DNA of 64,000 nucleotides from Paenibacillus_E allorhizoplanae (GTDB taxonomy: Bacteria; Bacillota; Bacilli; Paenibacillales; NBRC-103111), in the NCBI RefSeq assembly GCF_927798215.1, contig NZ_CAKMMW010000007.1, positions 186,001 to 250,000 on the forward strand, read 5' to 3'. This document shows, one piece after another, positions 44,120-52,778 of the stretch. How positions within the stretch are numbered: position 1 is the stretch's first letter; every line of letters begins with the position of its first letter. Made by a program: the position numbers and the translations under genes. The notes under the pieces were generated by a model, which saw nothing but the letters and a program-made list of their open reading frames with translations, was not told the DNA's origin and did not search any database.

Positions 44120-44153
44120 CTAAAAAAGCGACCCCTAAGGGTCGCTTTTTTAA
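44120..44153. terminator. bidirectional intrinsic terminator
   Basis: AAAAAAGCGACCC-CTAA-GGGTCGCTTTTTT (44122-44151) is a perfect symmetric hairpin shared with the convergent sodA. Confidence 0.95.
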
Positions 44154-44159
44154 ATCCAA

Positions 44160-44771
44160 TTATTTCGCTGCGTCGTAACGTTTGCCAACTTCGTTCCAGT
44201 TAACAACGTTCCAGAAAGCTGCGATGTAATCAGGACGTTTGTTTTGGTAGTTCAGGTAGTAAGCATGCTCCCAAACATCAAGACCAAGAACCGGCGTTTC
44301 GCCTTCCATGATCGGGCTGTCTTGGTTCGGCAAGCTGTACACTTTCAATTTACCAGCTTTGTCAACAGCTAGGAAAGCCCAGCCAGAGCCAAAACGTGTA
44401 GTTGCTGCTGCAGCGAAGTCTGCTTTGAATTTATCAAAGCCGCCAAGCTCGCTGTCAATTGCTGCTGCTAGAGCGCCTGTAGGTGCGCCGCCAGCTTCTG
44501 GTCCGATTGTTTCCCAGAATAGGGAGTGGTTAGCATGTCCGCCACCATTGTTACGAACTGCAGTACGGATATCTTCAGGAAGGCTGTTAAGGTCAGCGAT
44601 CAGGTCGTTAAGGGATTTGTCATGCAGAGCTGGGTGTTTGTCCAAAGCTGCATTCAGGTTTGTTACGTAAGCGTTATGGTGACGGTCGTGATGGATTTCC
44701 ATCGTTTTTGCGTCGATGTGCGGCTCAAGTGCGTCGTTTGCGTACGGTAGAGCGGGTAGTTGATGTGCCAT
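44160..44771 (-). CDS. sodA: manganese/iron superoxide dismutase
   Basis: A 203-residue cytoplasmic dismutase. Metal ligands are visible in MEIHHDRHHNAYV (His), GGGHANHSLFW (His) and DVWEHAYYLNY (Asp and His); the Gly-rich NNGGGH segment is typical of Mn enzymes. AGGAGG lies ten bases before ATG 44771. Codon use is strongly biased, as expected for an abundant protein. Confidence 0.96.
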   Translation of the reverse strand: MAHQLPALPYANDALEPHIDAKTMEIHHDRHHNAYVTNLNAALDKHPALHDKSLNDLIADLNSLPEDIRTAVRNNGGGHANHSLFWETIGPEAGGAPTGALAAAIDSELGGFDKFKADFAAAATTRFGSGWAFLAVDKAGKLKVYSLPNQDSPIMEGETPVLGLDVWEHAYYLNYQNKRPDYIAAFWNVVNWNEVGKRYDAAK

Positions 44772-44867
44772 TGAATAAATACCTCCTAAAAATTATGTAG
44801 TTTCAATTTCATTATGAAGGAACACAGCTAATAAAGCAACATTTGTGTTTACTAAGTCGGTAGTCCC

Positions 44868-45092
44868 TTAAATGCCGCGACGTTCCATTTCCCGTGTGAT
44901 TTGATTATGCATGGCTGTATCTTGCTCATGAAGGTAGGGAGATAAGTCGCTCATAGTCCGGTGTAGCTGAAGCAGCTCGATTTCGGTCCATTCCTCAGGT
45001 TTCTTGGTGCTTAGAAACTGGAAATCCGGAATATCACGGGGGTACTCGTGCGCCGTAAGTTCATGATCTAGTTCGTTTTTGTTATCTGACAT
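44868..45092 (-). CDS. small acidic protein, unknown
   Basis: About 74 residues from ATG 45092, which has GAGGTGA upstream; the longer frame from 45176 lacks support. Soluble and charged (SDNKNELDHELTAHEYPRD.., WTEIELLQLHRTMSDLSPYLHEQD). I do not recognise a domain. It follows the germination operon on the same strand by 70 bp and may be independent. Confidence 0.65.
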   Translation of the reverse strand: MSDNKNELDHELTAHEYPRDIPDFQFLSTKKPEEWTEIELLQLHRTMSDLSPYLHEQDTAMHNQITREMERRGI

Positions 45093-45162
45093 AGGTGTCA
45101 CCTCTTTCTCAACGGAATATCCTCCTATAAGATGGTGTTTTTTCACGCATCTCATACATGCT

Positions 45163-46287
45163 TTATAGGGTTTCACCCATATTCTTTATTTTCGCCTTTA
45201 CGTGGATACGAACATCAGCTTCCGAGAACGCGTGACCCCACTCATCCTGTACGCGCTCCCAGGCCTTGAATTGATAGGCGCGCGCATAAAGGCCTAGACC
45301 GATGGGATCAACTTCATGCTCTTGCATTTTTTTTACCAGAGATTTCATCTGCGCTTCTAGCTGCTGATTGATCTCGGCTTCAAGCTTAGGAGCATCATTC
45401 CTCACATCGAAGGTGAAAGGTTTTTCAGTCAATTGAATAGGCATGGAGCATTGGATATCAAAAACGAACTTATTCTCCTCGAAAGTGACTTTCAAGTCCC
45501 TTTTGATACGCAACGCATAGAAGCTGAGTGTGCCTGTTACAAAGGGGGAGTCGCCTTTCTCTTCTGGAAGTTTGACGGTGAAGGATAGAGCGCCATTCTT
45601 GTCCTTTTGCAGCATCTGAAGAAGCTGGTTCTCCGTATTGCTAATAGCGTAGGCATACTTTCCTTTTTTACTCAATAGCATCGTGCCTGCTGCCACAACT
45701 TCCGTATCCTTACGGAGGTTTGTTAAGTAGGGTGTAATTCCTTTCTCATACATTTGCCGATGAAGGTCAAATAGTGTCGAGACTTGTACCAAATTGCGTA
45801 TATGCGCGGTATCCAGGAGCTTGGCAATATGCATGGACATTCTCCGTTTATCCGCAGGCGCAAAGTTCATAATCTCCTCGACGGAGCCCTCAACGGCGAT
45901 CACTCTGGCCGTTTCCGATGTTTTAGGGTCACGGTAGAAGACATCCAGCAGCTTAAACCAATCGTCATGAGCCAAGATGCGTTTGCTTATAAGTACATTT
46001 TGGATTTTACCTGCGCTAACAAGTGCCGAAACTCGCGTGTCAAATTCGTTTCGGCTATCCCTTATGTTAACCGCTGTGACTTTGGTGACTTCATTTTTCG
46101 CCTTGGCTTCCTTATTAAAGACGGGACTTGATGCATAAATGACGAGATTATTATCTTTATCCAAATCCAACCCGACCATGAGAACAAGCGTCACATTTTC
46201 TAAGGGCATTTGATCTTTACAGCTAGATATCAGAATGAAGAAAGCAAAAAGCGGAAACAAAATAAGGCTTGTCCGCATCGGCTTCAT
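45163..46287 (-). CDS. Ger(x)C family spore germination lipoprotein
   Basis: The C subunit of a germinant receptor, about 374 residues. The signal peptide has lipobox ISSC at about residue 23. The following KDQMPLENVTLVLMVGLDLDKDN is the standard Ger(x)C start, and the C-terminal VDPIGLGLYARAYQFKAW is also typical. ATG 46287 follows AAGGAGG and overlaps the stop of the B subunit gene, so translation is coupled. Located on the outer face of the inner membrane of the spore. Confidence 0.93.
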   Translation of the reverse strand: MKPMRTSLILFPLFAFFILISSCKDQMPLENVTLVLMVGLDLDKDNNLVIYASSPVFNKEAKAKNEVTKVTAVNIRDSRNEFDTRVSALVSAGKIQNVLISKRILAHDDWFKLLDVFYRDPKTSETARVIAVEGSVEEIMNFAPADKRRMSMHIAKLLDTAHIRNLVQVSTLFDLHRQMYEKGITPYLTNLRKDTEVVAAGTMLLSKKGKYAYAISNTENQLLQMLQKDKNGALSFTVKLPEEKGDSPFVTGTLSFYALRIKRDLKVTFEENKFVFDIQCSMPIQLTEKPFTFDVRNDAPKLEAEINQQLEAQMKSLVKKMQEHEVDPIGLGLYARAYQFKAWERVQDEWGHAFSEADVRIHVKAKIKNMGETL

Positions 46288-47384
46288 GGGGAGGACCTCC
46301 TTAAGATGCGACGCATGCCCGATAGAATGGCCCATAAGAGCGGCGGTATAACAAAAGCGATCCCGATGCCAATATTTTGAACAATATCACTTAAACGCAC
46401 ACTGTCATTCCAACCAGGTTTCCAAACCCAAGTGACACCTACCATAACGGTAAGTATGAGGAGGATATGCAGTCGGGGCTGTCCTTTGAGCCCAAGCTGC
46501 TGTGTACAAATAACTGCCGCATATAGCACAGGAATGAAGGTTCTTACGATAATCAGCAAGTAGACGGACAGGATTAAAATATCAAAGCGTTCCAGAAAGC
46601 GAAACTCAATGATTTTAAATAAAGAGATGAGCGTATTATGGTATTGTGTGATCTCGTCTGGACTGAAATTGACAAAAGCAAGTAAAGTAAACAGCATGTA
46701 AACAAAAAAAGTGACGGAATTCGCAATAATGATGCCGAGGGAAGCAGAACTTTTTTTTTCTAAGTAGGGGTATAGAAAGAAGGTAATTTCAAACCCGACA
46801 AAAGAAAGAATGTTGGTTCTTAGGGTTTGTAATATAGGTATCCAGCCATGTTTCAGGATGGGGAGCAGATGAATCCATTGCGCATGTTTGAATAGATAGA
46901 AGGATGTTAATAGTAAGGCGCTTGAAAGGAACAGGATAATTTCAGAATAGCGTCCGATGATGCGAAATCCACCTCTAGTAATCATATAAGCGGGTAGGAG
47001 GAAAAGCAGCATGAGAACAGCAATATTCGTTTGCTGCATAATCCAATTCTGAACTAACAGGGCCATACGATTATAAATTAAAAAGATATAAAGAAGGAAA
47101 TAGCCGACAAACATAACCATTCCCACCTTTCCAACCCATTTGCCAAAGTAATGACTCAATAAATCAATGATCGTGCCATTGGGGTGCGACTTCATGATCT
47201 GGATAATAATCAGACTGCTGACGATAGAAATAAGCCATCCGATGATTAGAACAATCCATCCGTCGGTTCCGCAGCCTTTCGCAAGTTCGCCAGGCAGAGG
47301 GATAAGGCCTACGCCTAATTGAACACTGTGAATGATCAAAATATATTGAAACAGCGTAATCTGATTGCCTTTGCCTGGAATCAT
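46284..47384 (-). CDS. GerB-family spore germination permease subunit
   Basis: A 366-residue protein of the APC-superfamily-like GerB group with about ten membrane helices. The N-terminal ITLFQYILIIHSVQLGVGLIPLPGEL is diagnostic. It is the putative germinant-binding B subunit. Its start overlaps the stop of the A subunit gene and its stop overlaps the C subunit start. The ligand cannot be predicted from sequence. Confidence 0.93.
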   Translation of the reverse strand: MIPGKGNQITLFQYILIIHSVQLGVGLIPLPGELAKGCGTDGWIVLIIGWLISIVSSLIIIQIMKSHPNGTIIDLLSHYFGKWVGKVGMVMFVGYFLLYIFLIYNRMALLVQNWIMQQTNIAVLMLLFLLPAYMITRGGFRIIGRYSEIILFLSSALLLTSFYLFKHAQWIHLLPILKHGWIPILQTLRTNILSFVGFEITFFLYPYLEKKSSASLGIIIANSVTFFVYMLFTLLAFVNFSPDEITQYHNTLISLFKIIEFRFLERFDILILSVYLLIIVRTFIPVLYAAVICTQQLGLKGQPRLHILLILTVMVGVTWVWKPGWNDSVRLSDIVQNIGIGIAFVIPPLLWAILSGMRRILRRSSP

Positions 47385-48952
47385 GAAGAGTCGTCTCCTT
47401 CCTTTTTCATCATGCCATACCGACGTTTTTGAAGCGTGCGTACACTTTTGGGACGGTGGACCATTTTTTTGAGCGGCAGGCGGATGAAAACATCTTTCCA
47501 GTCCGCCATTCGAACCGGTGCAATGGGCGTGCTATACGGTTCACCGAGTGATTTTAAACTAATGAGGTGAGCTAGTATGACCATTGCACCTGCTATAATC
47601 CCAATGATCCCGTATAGGGAGGCAATCGTCATCATCGGGAAGCGAATTAATCGAACGGAAGCAGCCATATCATAATTTGGGAGAATGAAGGAGGCAACCG
47701 CCGTGGAGGCAACAACAACGACCATGAGATTGCTCACGATGCCTGCTTGAACGGCTGCTTGTCCAATGACAATACCTCCTACAATCCCGACAGTTTGACC
47801 AACTGGCGCAGGAAGACGGACGCCTGCCTCTCTTAACATTTCGAGCATAATCTCCATGATGAGTGCTTCAATGAAAGGCGGAAAGGGAACCGCCGATCGA
47901 AACTCCCCAATGGACAAAATCAAGTCCAAGGGAATCAGTTCATGATTATAGGAAACACAGGCAATATAAAATGCGGGAAGAAACGCTGCGATAATACAAG
48001 CGAAGAAACGAAGCAGTCGAAAGAAGGTCGCTACGGGCCAACGCGTACTGTAGTCATCAATACCCTGGAAGAAGGCGGCTAGGCCAACGGGTGCAATTAA
48101 TACACTCGATGATCGATCTACGATGACACAAAAGCGTCCTTGCAACAGTTGGGATGCTGCCGTGTCCGGTCGTTCGGTTGTAATCATTTGTGGAAACAGG
48201 GAGAAGGGGTTATCTTCGATCAGCTCCGCAAGCTCGCCCGTATTTAAGATGCAGTCGATCTGCAAGCTGGAGATGCGACGCTCTAATTCAATGCGTATGT
48301 CAGGGAGCGCAATATCTTCTAAATACAAGATGGATACCTTACTTTTGGTCCTGTTTCCGACATAAAGTTCTTTAATCTTGAGCTCACGGCTGGGGATATA
48401 TCGGCGAATTAAGGCAATATTTTGACTACCTGTTTCAACAAAGCCTTGATGCGCGCCCTTCAGCGAGGCTTCAATTTGGGAATCCTCAATGGCCCGTTGC
48501 GGCCAGCCCTGTGTTTCTAAGGAGAAAGCATGGGCTTGGCCATCGATGAAAAGAATACTATAGCCACGTAAAATTGAATTTTCTACGGTTTCCCAAGTAA
48601 GAAGGCTTTTGATTTCTCCTAAAGCGACAGGTAATTCATCTCTGTCATCCGTAGTCGTGTGAAACATGAGTTCGTGGAGGACGTTATTATTGATGGAGTT
48701 TTTATCCACAAGCCCATCGAGATAGGCAAGAGCTGCTGGAACTCCCGATTGTTTATAAGTAAATGTGCGAACGATCAAATCTGGCGTATCGCTGAAAATC
48801 GTGGCGAGTTGATCGATATTCTCCGATAGTTTTACCGATATTTCGACGATTTCGGACGATGGCGGTTCCTGTTGATCGTTGGAGTTTTCTTCGACCATCC
48901 GATGTGCGGCTTTAAATAAGCGGCGGATCAGTTCCATGTTCATCCATCCCAT
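47381..48952 (-). CDS. GerA-family spore germination protein subunit
   Basis: A 523-residue A subunit: a soluble N-terminal domain (about 1-290, including FSDTPDLIVRTF and FIDGQAHAFSLETQGWPQR), about five membrane segments, and a short basic C-terminal tail. Motifs such as PFPPFIEALIMEIMLEMLREAGVRLP and VGIVGGIVIGQAAVQAG are family hallmarks. ATGs at residues 1, 4 and 6 compete; the sixth is best placed after GGGATGG. First gene of the gerA-gerB-gerC type operon, normally expressed in the forespore. Confidence 0.94.
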   Translation of the reverse strand: MGWMNMELIRRLFKAAHRMVEENSNDQQEPPSSEIVEISVKLSENIDQLATIFSDTPDLIVRTFTYKQSGVPAALAYLDGLVDKNSINNNVLHELMFHTTTDDRDELPVALGEIKSLLTWETVENSILRGYSILFIDGQAHAFSLETQGWPQRAIEDSQIEASLKGAHQGFVETGSQNIALIRRYIPSRELKIKELYVGNRTKSKVSILYLEDIALPDIRIELERRISSLQIDCILNTGELAELIEDNPFSLFPQMITTERPDTAASQLLQGRFCVIVDRSSSVLIAPVGLAAFFQGIDDYSTRWPVATFFRLLRFFACIIAAFLPAFYIACVSYNHELIPLDLILSIGEFRSAVPFPPFIEALIMEIMLEMLREAGVRLPAPVGQTVGIVGGIVIGQAAVQAGIVSNLMVVVVASTAVASFILPNYDMAASVRLIRFPMMTIASLYGIIGIIAGAMVILAHLISLKSLGEPYSTPIAPVRMADWKDVFIRLPLKKMVHRPKSVRTLQKRRYGMMKKEGDDSS

Positions 48953-49088
48953 AAATTCTCAATTTCAAGGTTCTGTCTTTCATTGTTCCTTGGCGCATCG
49001 TCTTTTATGCGTCTTATAGGCTAGATCATAACGAATGACATAGAGGTAAAAAGAACTAGAATAATCAGCTAAAATGAAACTCCACTAA

Positions 49089-49118
49089 TTGAAAACGCTT
49101 GCATTTAAGCGCTTTCAA
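49089..49118. promoter_or_regulatory. cre-like inverted repeat between gerA and GNAT genes
   Basis: TTGAAAACGCTT-GCATTT-AAGCGCTTTCAA: 12-bp arms with one mismatch. Each half resembles a CcpA/LacI-type site (TGAAAACGCTTGCA on + and TGAAAGCGCTTAAA on -, each one change from the cre consensus). The remainder of 48953-49254 is AT-rich; no further feature could be fixed. Confidence 0.5.
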
Positions 49119-49254
49119 GAGATATATCGAAAAAAACAAAGTTTTTTGTGAATTTCACCACATTTTCAGCAGGATTTCGTGTTTTTTTGTCGTATTTACT
49201 TCTTTACCAGAAAATTAATCTCTACAAATTAATATGGAATTGGGAGAGAACCGT

Positions 49255-49686
49255 ATGCATGTTCGTTCATTTCAACTTGGTGATACCTCTTCGGTTAAAG
49301 AACTTCTAGAAGACGTTCTGTCGGAAACCTGCTATGAGGAGACGATTGAAGCCTTCGCTCGTCAGCTTTCGTGGGACACGGAGCTTGTTTTAATCGCTCA
49401 AGAAGAAGAGCAAGTCGTAGGCATGATTATCGGCACAATTGATAACAACAATGGCTACTACTATAGGATCGCAGTCGCAACAGCATATCAACGTAAGGGT
49501 ATCGGCAAAGCTTTGATCGAGGCAATGAAGCAGCGGTTTCTCGGGCGGAATGTTAAGAAAATTATGGTAACGGTAGATGTGCACAATGAAATGGTGCTGC
49601 CTGTGTATGAGTCTGCTGGTTACAGTTCAGATGACTTTTCCAGAGCTGCTCATCGACTTAGCATTGTGAAAAAAGTAAGCGTCTAG
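49255..49686 (+). CDS. GNAT-family N-acetyltransferase
   Basis: About 143 residues with the acetyl-CoA binding motif RIAVATAYQRKGIGKALIEAMKQ and the preceding beta-bulge VVGMIIGTID. ATG 49255 is nine bases after GGGAGAG; an earlier ATG at 49234 lacks a site. Substrate unknown. A terminator follows. Confidence 0.87.
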   Translation: MHVRSFQLGDTSSVKELLEDVLSETCYEETIEAFARQLSWDTELVLIAQEEEQVVGMIIGTIDNNNGYYYRIAVATAYQRKGIGKALIEAMKQRFLGRNVKKIMVTVDVHNEMVLPVYESAGYSSDDFSRAAHRLSIVKKVSV

Positions 49687-49733
49687 TCTTCACTTGTTAC
49701 GGGTAGGGAAGTAAAATAAGTTTACTTATAGGG

Positions 49734-49779
49734 AGCATATCTGTGCCGCCATTGCAATTGGGGGTCAGATATGCTTTTC
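49734..49779 (+). terminator. intrinsic terminator after the GNAT gene
   Basis: AGCATATCTG (49734-49743) pairs perfectly with CAGATATGCT (49766-49775), followed by TTTTCT. A TATAAT box at 49783 may be the -10 for the next operon, without a clear -35. Confidence 0.8.
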
Positions 49780-49829
49780 TAGTATAATAAGGTAACGTTT
49801 CGGCAGCAATTTACAGAGGAGCTTGGAAC

Positions 49830-50384
49830 ATGGATAATTTCACGCCGTATGTGATAAAAAGCTTCAAACACGACGGGCATCTCCATCGCATGTGGTTGAC
49901 CAATTGGCGGGTTCCTTCAAGTATGCTCCACGAAGAGCATCAGAAACAGGGCATGCTTGTGTTCATTAATAGTCAGACTAAGATTCAAGAAGCGGATGGC
50001 AAAGAGTGGGTTAGCCGCATTCCAGGGGTTTCTTTTTTTATTCCGAAAATGTGGTTTAATATCGTTGCTCTCATGGAGGAGACAGGGGTTCGCTATTACT
50101 GTAATGTGGCCTCTCCTTTATACGTGAATCAGCAAATTTTAACATATATCGATTATGATTTGGACGTTATTCGGTTGCCAGATCGAACGGTACATATTGT
50201 GGATCAAGATGAATACGAGCGTCATAAGCTCTGCTACCATTACTCGTCCCTTGTCGAAACGAAGGTGAAAGAAGGGCTTGCAGCGCTGCTGTCGTTAGTG
50301 AATGAGGACAAGCCGCCTTTTCAGGATGATATGGTGATCTACTATTATGAGCAATGGGAAAAGTATAAGAGCGGAGGCGGTTGA
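49830..50384 (+). CDS. DUF402 nucleoside tri/diphosphate phosphatase, NtdP (YgaC)-like
   Basis: A 184-residue soluble protein. SFKHDGHLHRMW, FFIPKMWFNIV, YYCNVASP, LTYIDYDLDVIRLPD and DEDEYERH-like segments follow the Bacillus NtdP/YgaC pattern, including the conserved acidic metal ligands in DYDLD and DQDEYERH. NtdP hydrolyses nucleoside tri- and diphosphates. Its stop is directly followed by the signal peptidase start. Confidence 0.85.
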   Translation: MDNFTPYVIKSFKHDGHLHRMWLTNWRVPSSMLHEEHQKQGMLVFINSQTKIQEADGKEWVSRIPGVSFFIPKMWFNIVALMEETGVRYYCNVASPLYVNQQILTYIDYDLDVIRLPDRTVHIVDQDEYERHKLCYHYSSLVETKVKEGLAALLSLVNEDKPPFQDDMVIYYYEQWEKYKSGGG

Positions 50385-50984
50385 GTGAGCTTCTTCGTAG
50401 GGCGAGAAGATTCGAAAAGGCAAGTTTCTGTACAAGGGTATGTTCATGAATCGAAAAGCTTTACGCACGAGCTGTGGGATTGGACGAAATCCATTCTCGT
50501 AGCTCTTCTTGTTGTTATTATTGTTCATCAATTCGGTTTCAATTTGTCTACGGTGCGCGGTCACTCGATGGATCCGACGCTTCGAGAGGGCGAGTGGCTC
50601 TTCGTGAACAAAGCCATCACCTATTTGAAAGCACCGAGCCGTGGTGAAATCGTCATTCTCAAAGAGCCGGAGAAGCTTGCCCTGCCTCAGCACCCTTTAT
50701 TGGTCAAAAGGGTTGTGGCTATCGCAGGTGATGAAGTACAGAGCCGCCAAGGGGCTCTCTATGTGAACGGCGATAAAGTCACCGAACCGTATGCGGATAC
50801 GCCAATCGAAGATGGTGACTTCGGACCGACAGAGGTCGGACCGGGCCAGATCTTCGTAATGGGCGATAATCGGCATCTGGCAGCAAGCGCAGACAGCCGT
50901 ATGTTCGGGGTCATACCGATCAGTCTCGTCCAAGGACGGGCTGACTTTGTGTTATGGCCGCTCGATATGGCGGGGAAGCTGTAA
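50385..50984 (+). CDS. lepB: type I signal peptidase
   Basis: A 199-residue membrane-bound signal peptidase of the SipS type. One N-terminal membrane anchor (about 35-51, SILVALLVVIIVHQFGF), then Ser61 in RGHSMDPTL and Lys108 in LLVKRVVAIAGDEV as the catalytic dyad, followed by FVMGDNRHLAASADSR (the usual SSDSR is ASADSR). Starts at GTG 50385 right after the preceding stop, with GGAGGCGG upstream. Confidence 0.94.
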   Translation: MSFFVGREDSKRQVSVQGYVHESKSFTHELWDWTKSILVALLVVIIVHQFGFNLSTVRGHSMDPTLREGEWLFVNKAITYLKAPSRGEIVILKEPEKLALPQHPLLVKRVVAIAGDEVQSRQGALYVNGDKVTEPYADTPIEDGDFGPTEVGPGQIFVMGDNRHLAASADSRMFGVIPISLVQGRADFVLWPLDMAGKL

Positions 50985-51024
50985 ATTCAAACATAAGATG
51001 ATGTGAAAGAGAGAGGTGAGCAGA

Positions 51025-52206
51025 TTGGCGGTTTCCATGGCAAACACAACAGACTGGAGCAAGTTACAACAAGAGATCGTGGAAGCCGCGCCCTCTCTTG
51101 GTATTGATAAGATCGGCTTCACTTCTGCGGAGCCGTTTCACGCATTGAAAGACATCCTTCTCCGCCACAGGGAGAAGGGTTTCGAATCCGGCTTCGAGGA
51201 GCCGGACATCGAGAAGCGTGTACATCCTGAGCTGAGCTTCGACGCGCCACGGTCGATCATCTCGATCGCCGTCGCGTACCCGTCGAAGCTTTCGAACCCG
51301 CCCCGATCCGAGCCTGGCGCGTATCGGGGCATGATCTCGCGCTCCTCGTGGGGGAGCGACTACCACGACGTGCTTCGCGATCGGCTCGCGAAGCTGGAAG
51401 CCTTCATCGCCGAGCGCGTGCCGGAGGCGAGACTGCAGAGCATGGTCGACACCGGTGCCCTCGTCGACCGCGCTGTTGCCGAACGTGCCGGCATCGGCTG
51501 GAGCGGCAAAAACTGCGCCGTCATCACCCCCGAATGGGGGTCGTGGGTGTATTTGGGCGAAATGATCACGAACATCCCATTCGAATCCGATATAGGTATT
51601 ATGGACCAGTGCGGAGACTGCACGATTTGCATCGATGCCTGTCCAACAGGGGCGCTAGTCGGCCCAGGGCAGCTCAATTCGAGCCGCTGCATCTCGTTCA
51701 TCACACAGACCAAAGGGTATGTGGATGACGAATACAAACGCAAAATCGGCAACCGACTCTACGGCTGTGATACGTGCCAGGTCGTCTGCCCGAAGAACAA
51801 GGGGATGAACTGGACGCATCATCCCGAACTGCAGCCTGACCCGGAGAAGGTCAAGCCGCTGCTCATTCCCTTGCTCACGATGTCGAACAAGGATTTCAAA
51901 GAGCAGTACGGGCGCATTGCGGCTTCCTGGCGCGGCAAAAAGCCCATCCAGCGCAACGCGATCATCGCGCTGGGCAATTTCAAGGACCGCACAGCGGTGC
52001 CGGTCTTGAGTGATCTGCTGCTTAGCGACCCTCGCCCGGAAATCCGGGCTACTGCAGCGTGGGCGTTGGGGCGCATCGGCGGCGAGGAAGCTTTCGCCGC
52101 TTTAACTAAAGCTGCTGCGGCTGAGCAAGAGCCGCAGGTGATAACGGACATCGAGAAAGCCATGGCTGTACAGAACAGTCGAGCAGTGGCCGTACAGGAG
52201 GAATAA
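51025..52206 (+). CDS. queG: epoxyqueuosine reductase
   Basis: A cobalamin-dependent Fe-S enzyme performing the last step of queuosine biosynthesis in tRNA. About 393 residues: N-terminal B12-binding part (..FTSAEPFHALKDIL, GISWGSDYHDV-like SSWGSDYHDVLRDRL), two [4Fe-4S] clusters in CGDCTICIDACPTGAL and YGCDTCQVVCPKN, and C-terminal HEAT repeats (IIALGNFKDRTAVPVLSDLL, RATAAWALGRIGGEEA). GTG 51016 sits inside the ribosome site; TTG 51025 (six bases after GAGGTG) or ATG 51037 is the likely start. GC content is clearly higher than in the flanking genes. Confidence 0.94.
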   Translation: MAVSMANTTDWSKLQQEIVEAAPSLGIDKIGFTSAEPFHALKDILLRHREKGFESGFEEPDIEKRVHPELSFDAPRSIISIAVAYPSKLSNPPRSEPGAYRGMISRSSWGSDYHDVLRDRLAKLEAFIAERVPEARLQSMVDTGALVDRAVAERAGIGWSGKNCAVITPEWGSWVYLGEMITNIPFESDIGIMDQCGDCTICIDACPTGALVGPGQLNSSRCISFITQTKGYVDDEYKRKIGNRLYGCDTCQVVCPKNKGMNWTHHPELQPDPEKVKPLLIPLLTMSNKDFKEQYGRIAASWRGKKPIQRNAIIALGNFKDRTAVPVLSDLLLSDPRPEIRATAAWALGRIGGEEAFAALTKAAAAEQEPQVITDIEKAMAVQNSRAVAVQEE

Positions 52207-52207
52207 G

Positions 52208-52744
52208 ATGAAACAGCAGCAAGAAACAGTCGTGCTCACCTATACCGAGATCGACTCGCCCATCGGTCCCCTCGTGCTTGTGGCCTCCCCACAGGGCCTC
52301 TGCAAGGTCGAGTTCGGTACCTATGAGAAGAATCGAGATCAACGTGAGCAGTGGGCAAGTCGTTGGTATGGGGCGTTTGAGCTTAGCGAAAATGCGGAGC
52401 AGCTAGCATCCGTAGCTGAGCAGTTAACGCAGTATTTTAAAAGAGAACGAGAGAGCTTTGAAGGGGATATGGATTTACAAGGGACGGAGTTCCAAAAGCG
52501 AGTATGGCTGGCCTTGCAAACGATCCCTTATGGGGAGACAGCATCCTATAAACATATAGCGGAAGCGATTGGCTCACCTAAAGCTGTTCGAGCGGTAGGG
52601 GGAGCGAACAATCAAAATCCCATTCCTGTCATTATTCCATGTCATCGGATCATTGGGGCAAACGGAGATCTTGTGGGTTATGGCGGGGGACTTCCGACCA
52701 AAGTGCACTTATTAGATTTGGAACAACGAACATTGCTAACCTAG
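52208..52744 (+). CDS. ogt: methylated-DNA-protein-cysteine methyltransferase
   Basis: A 178-residue O6-alkylguanine repair protein. The active cysteine is in VIIPCHRIIG, with the preceding RAVGGANNQNP and the following DLVGYGGGLPTK. The N-terminal ribonuclease-like fold begins YTEIDSPIGPLVLVA. It starts 1 bp after the queG stop with GAGGAA as ribosome site, so it is co-transcribed. Confidence 0.95.
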   Translation: MKQQQETVVLTYTEIDSPIGPLVLVASPQGLCKVEFGTYEKNRDQREQWASRWYGAFELSENAEQLASVAEQLTQYFKRERESFEGDMDLQGTEFQKRVWLALQTIPYGETASYKHIAEAIGSPKAVRAVGGANNQNPIPVIIPCHRIIGANGDLVGYGGGLPTKVHLLDLEQRTLLT

Positions 52745-52778
52745 AAGTTCAACAATTACAACATGTGGAGTGAATCCT

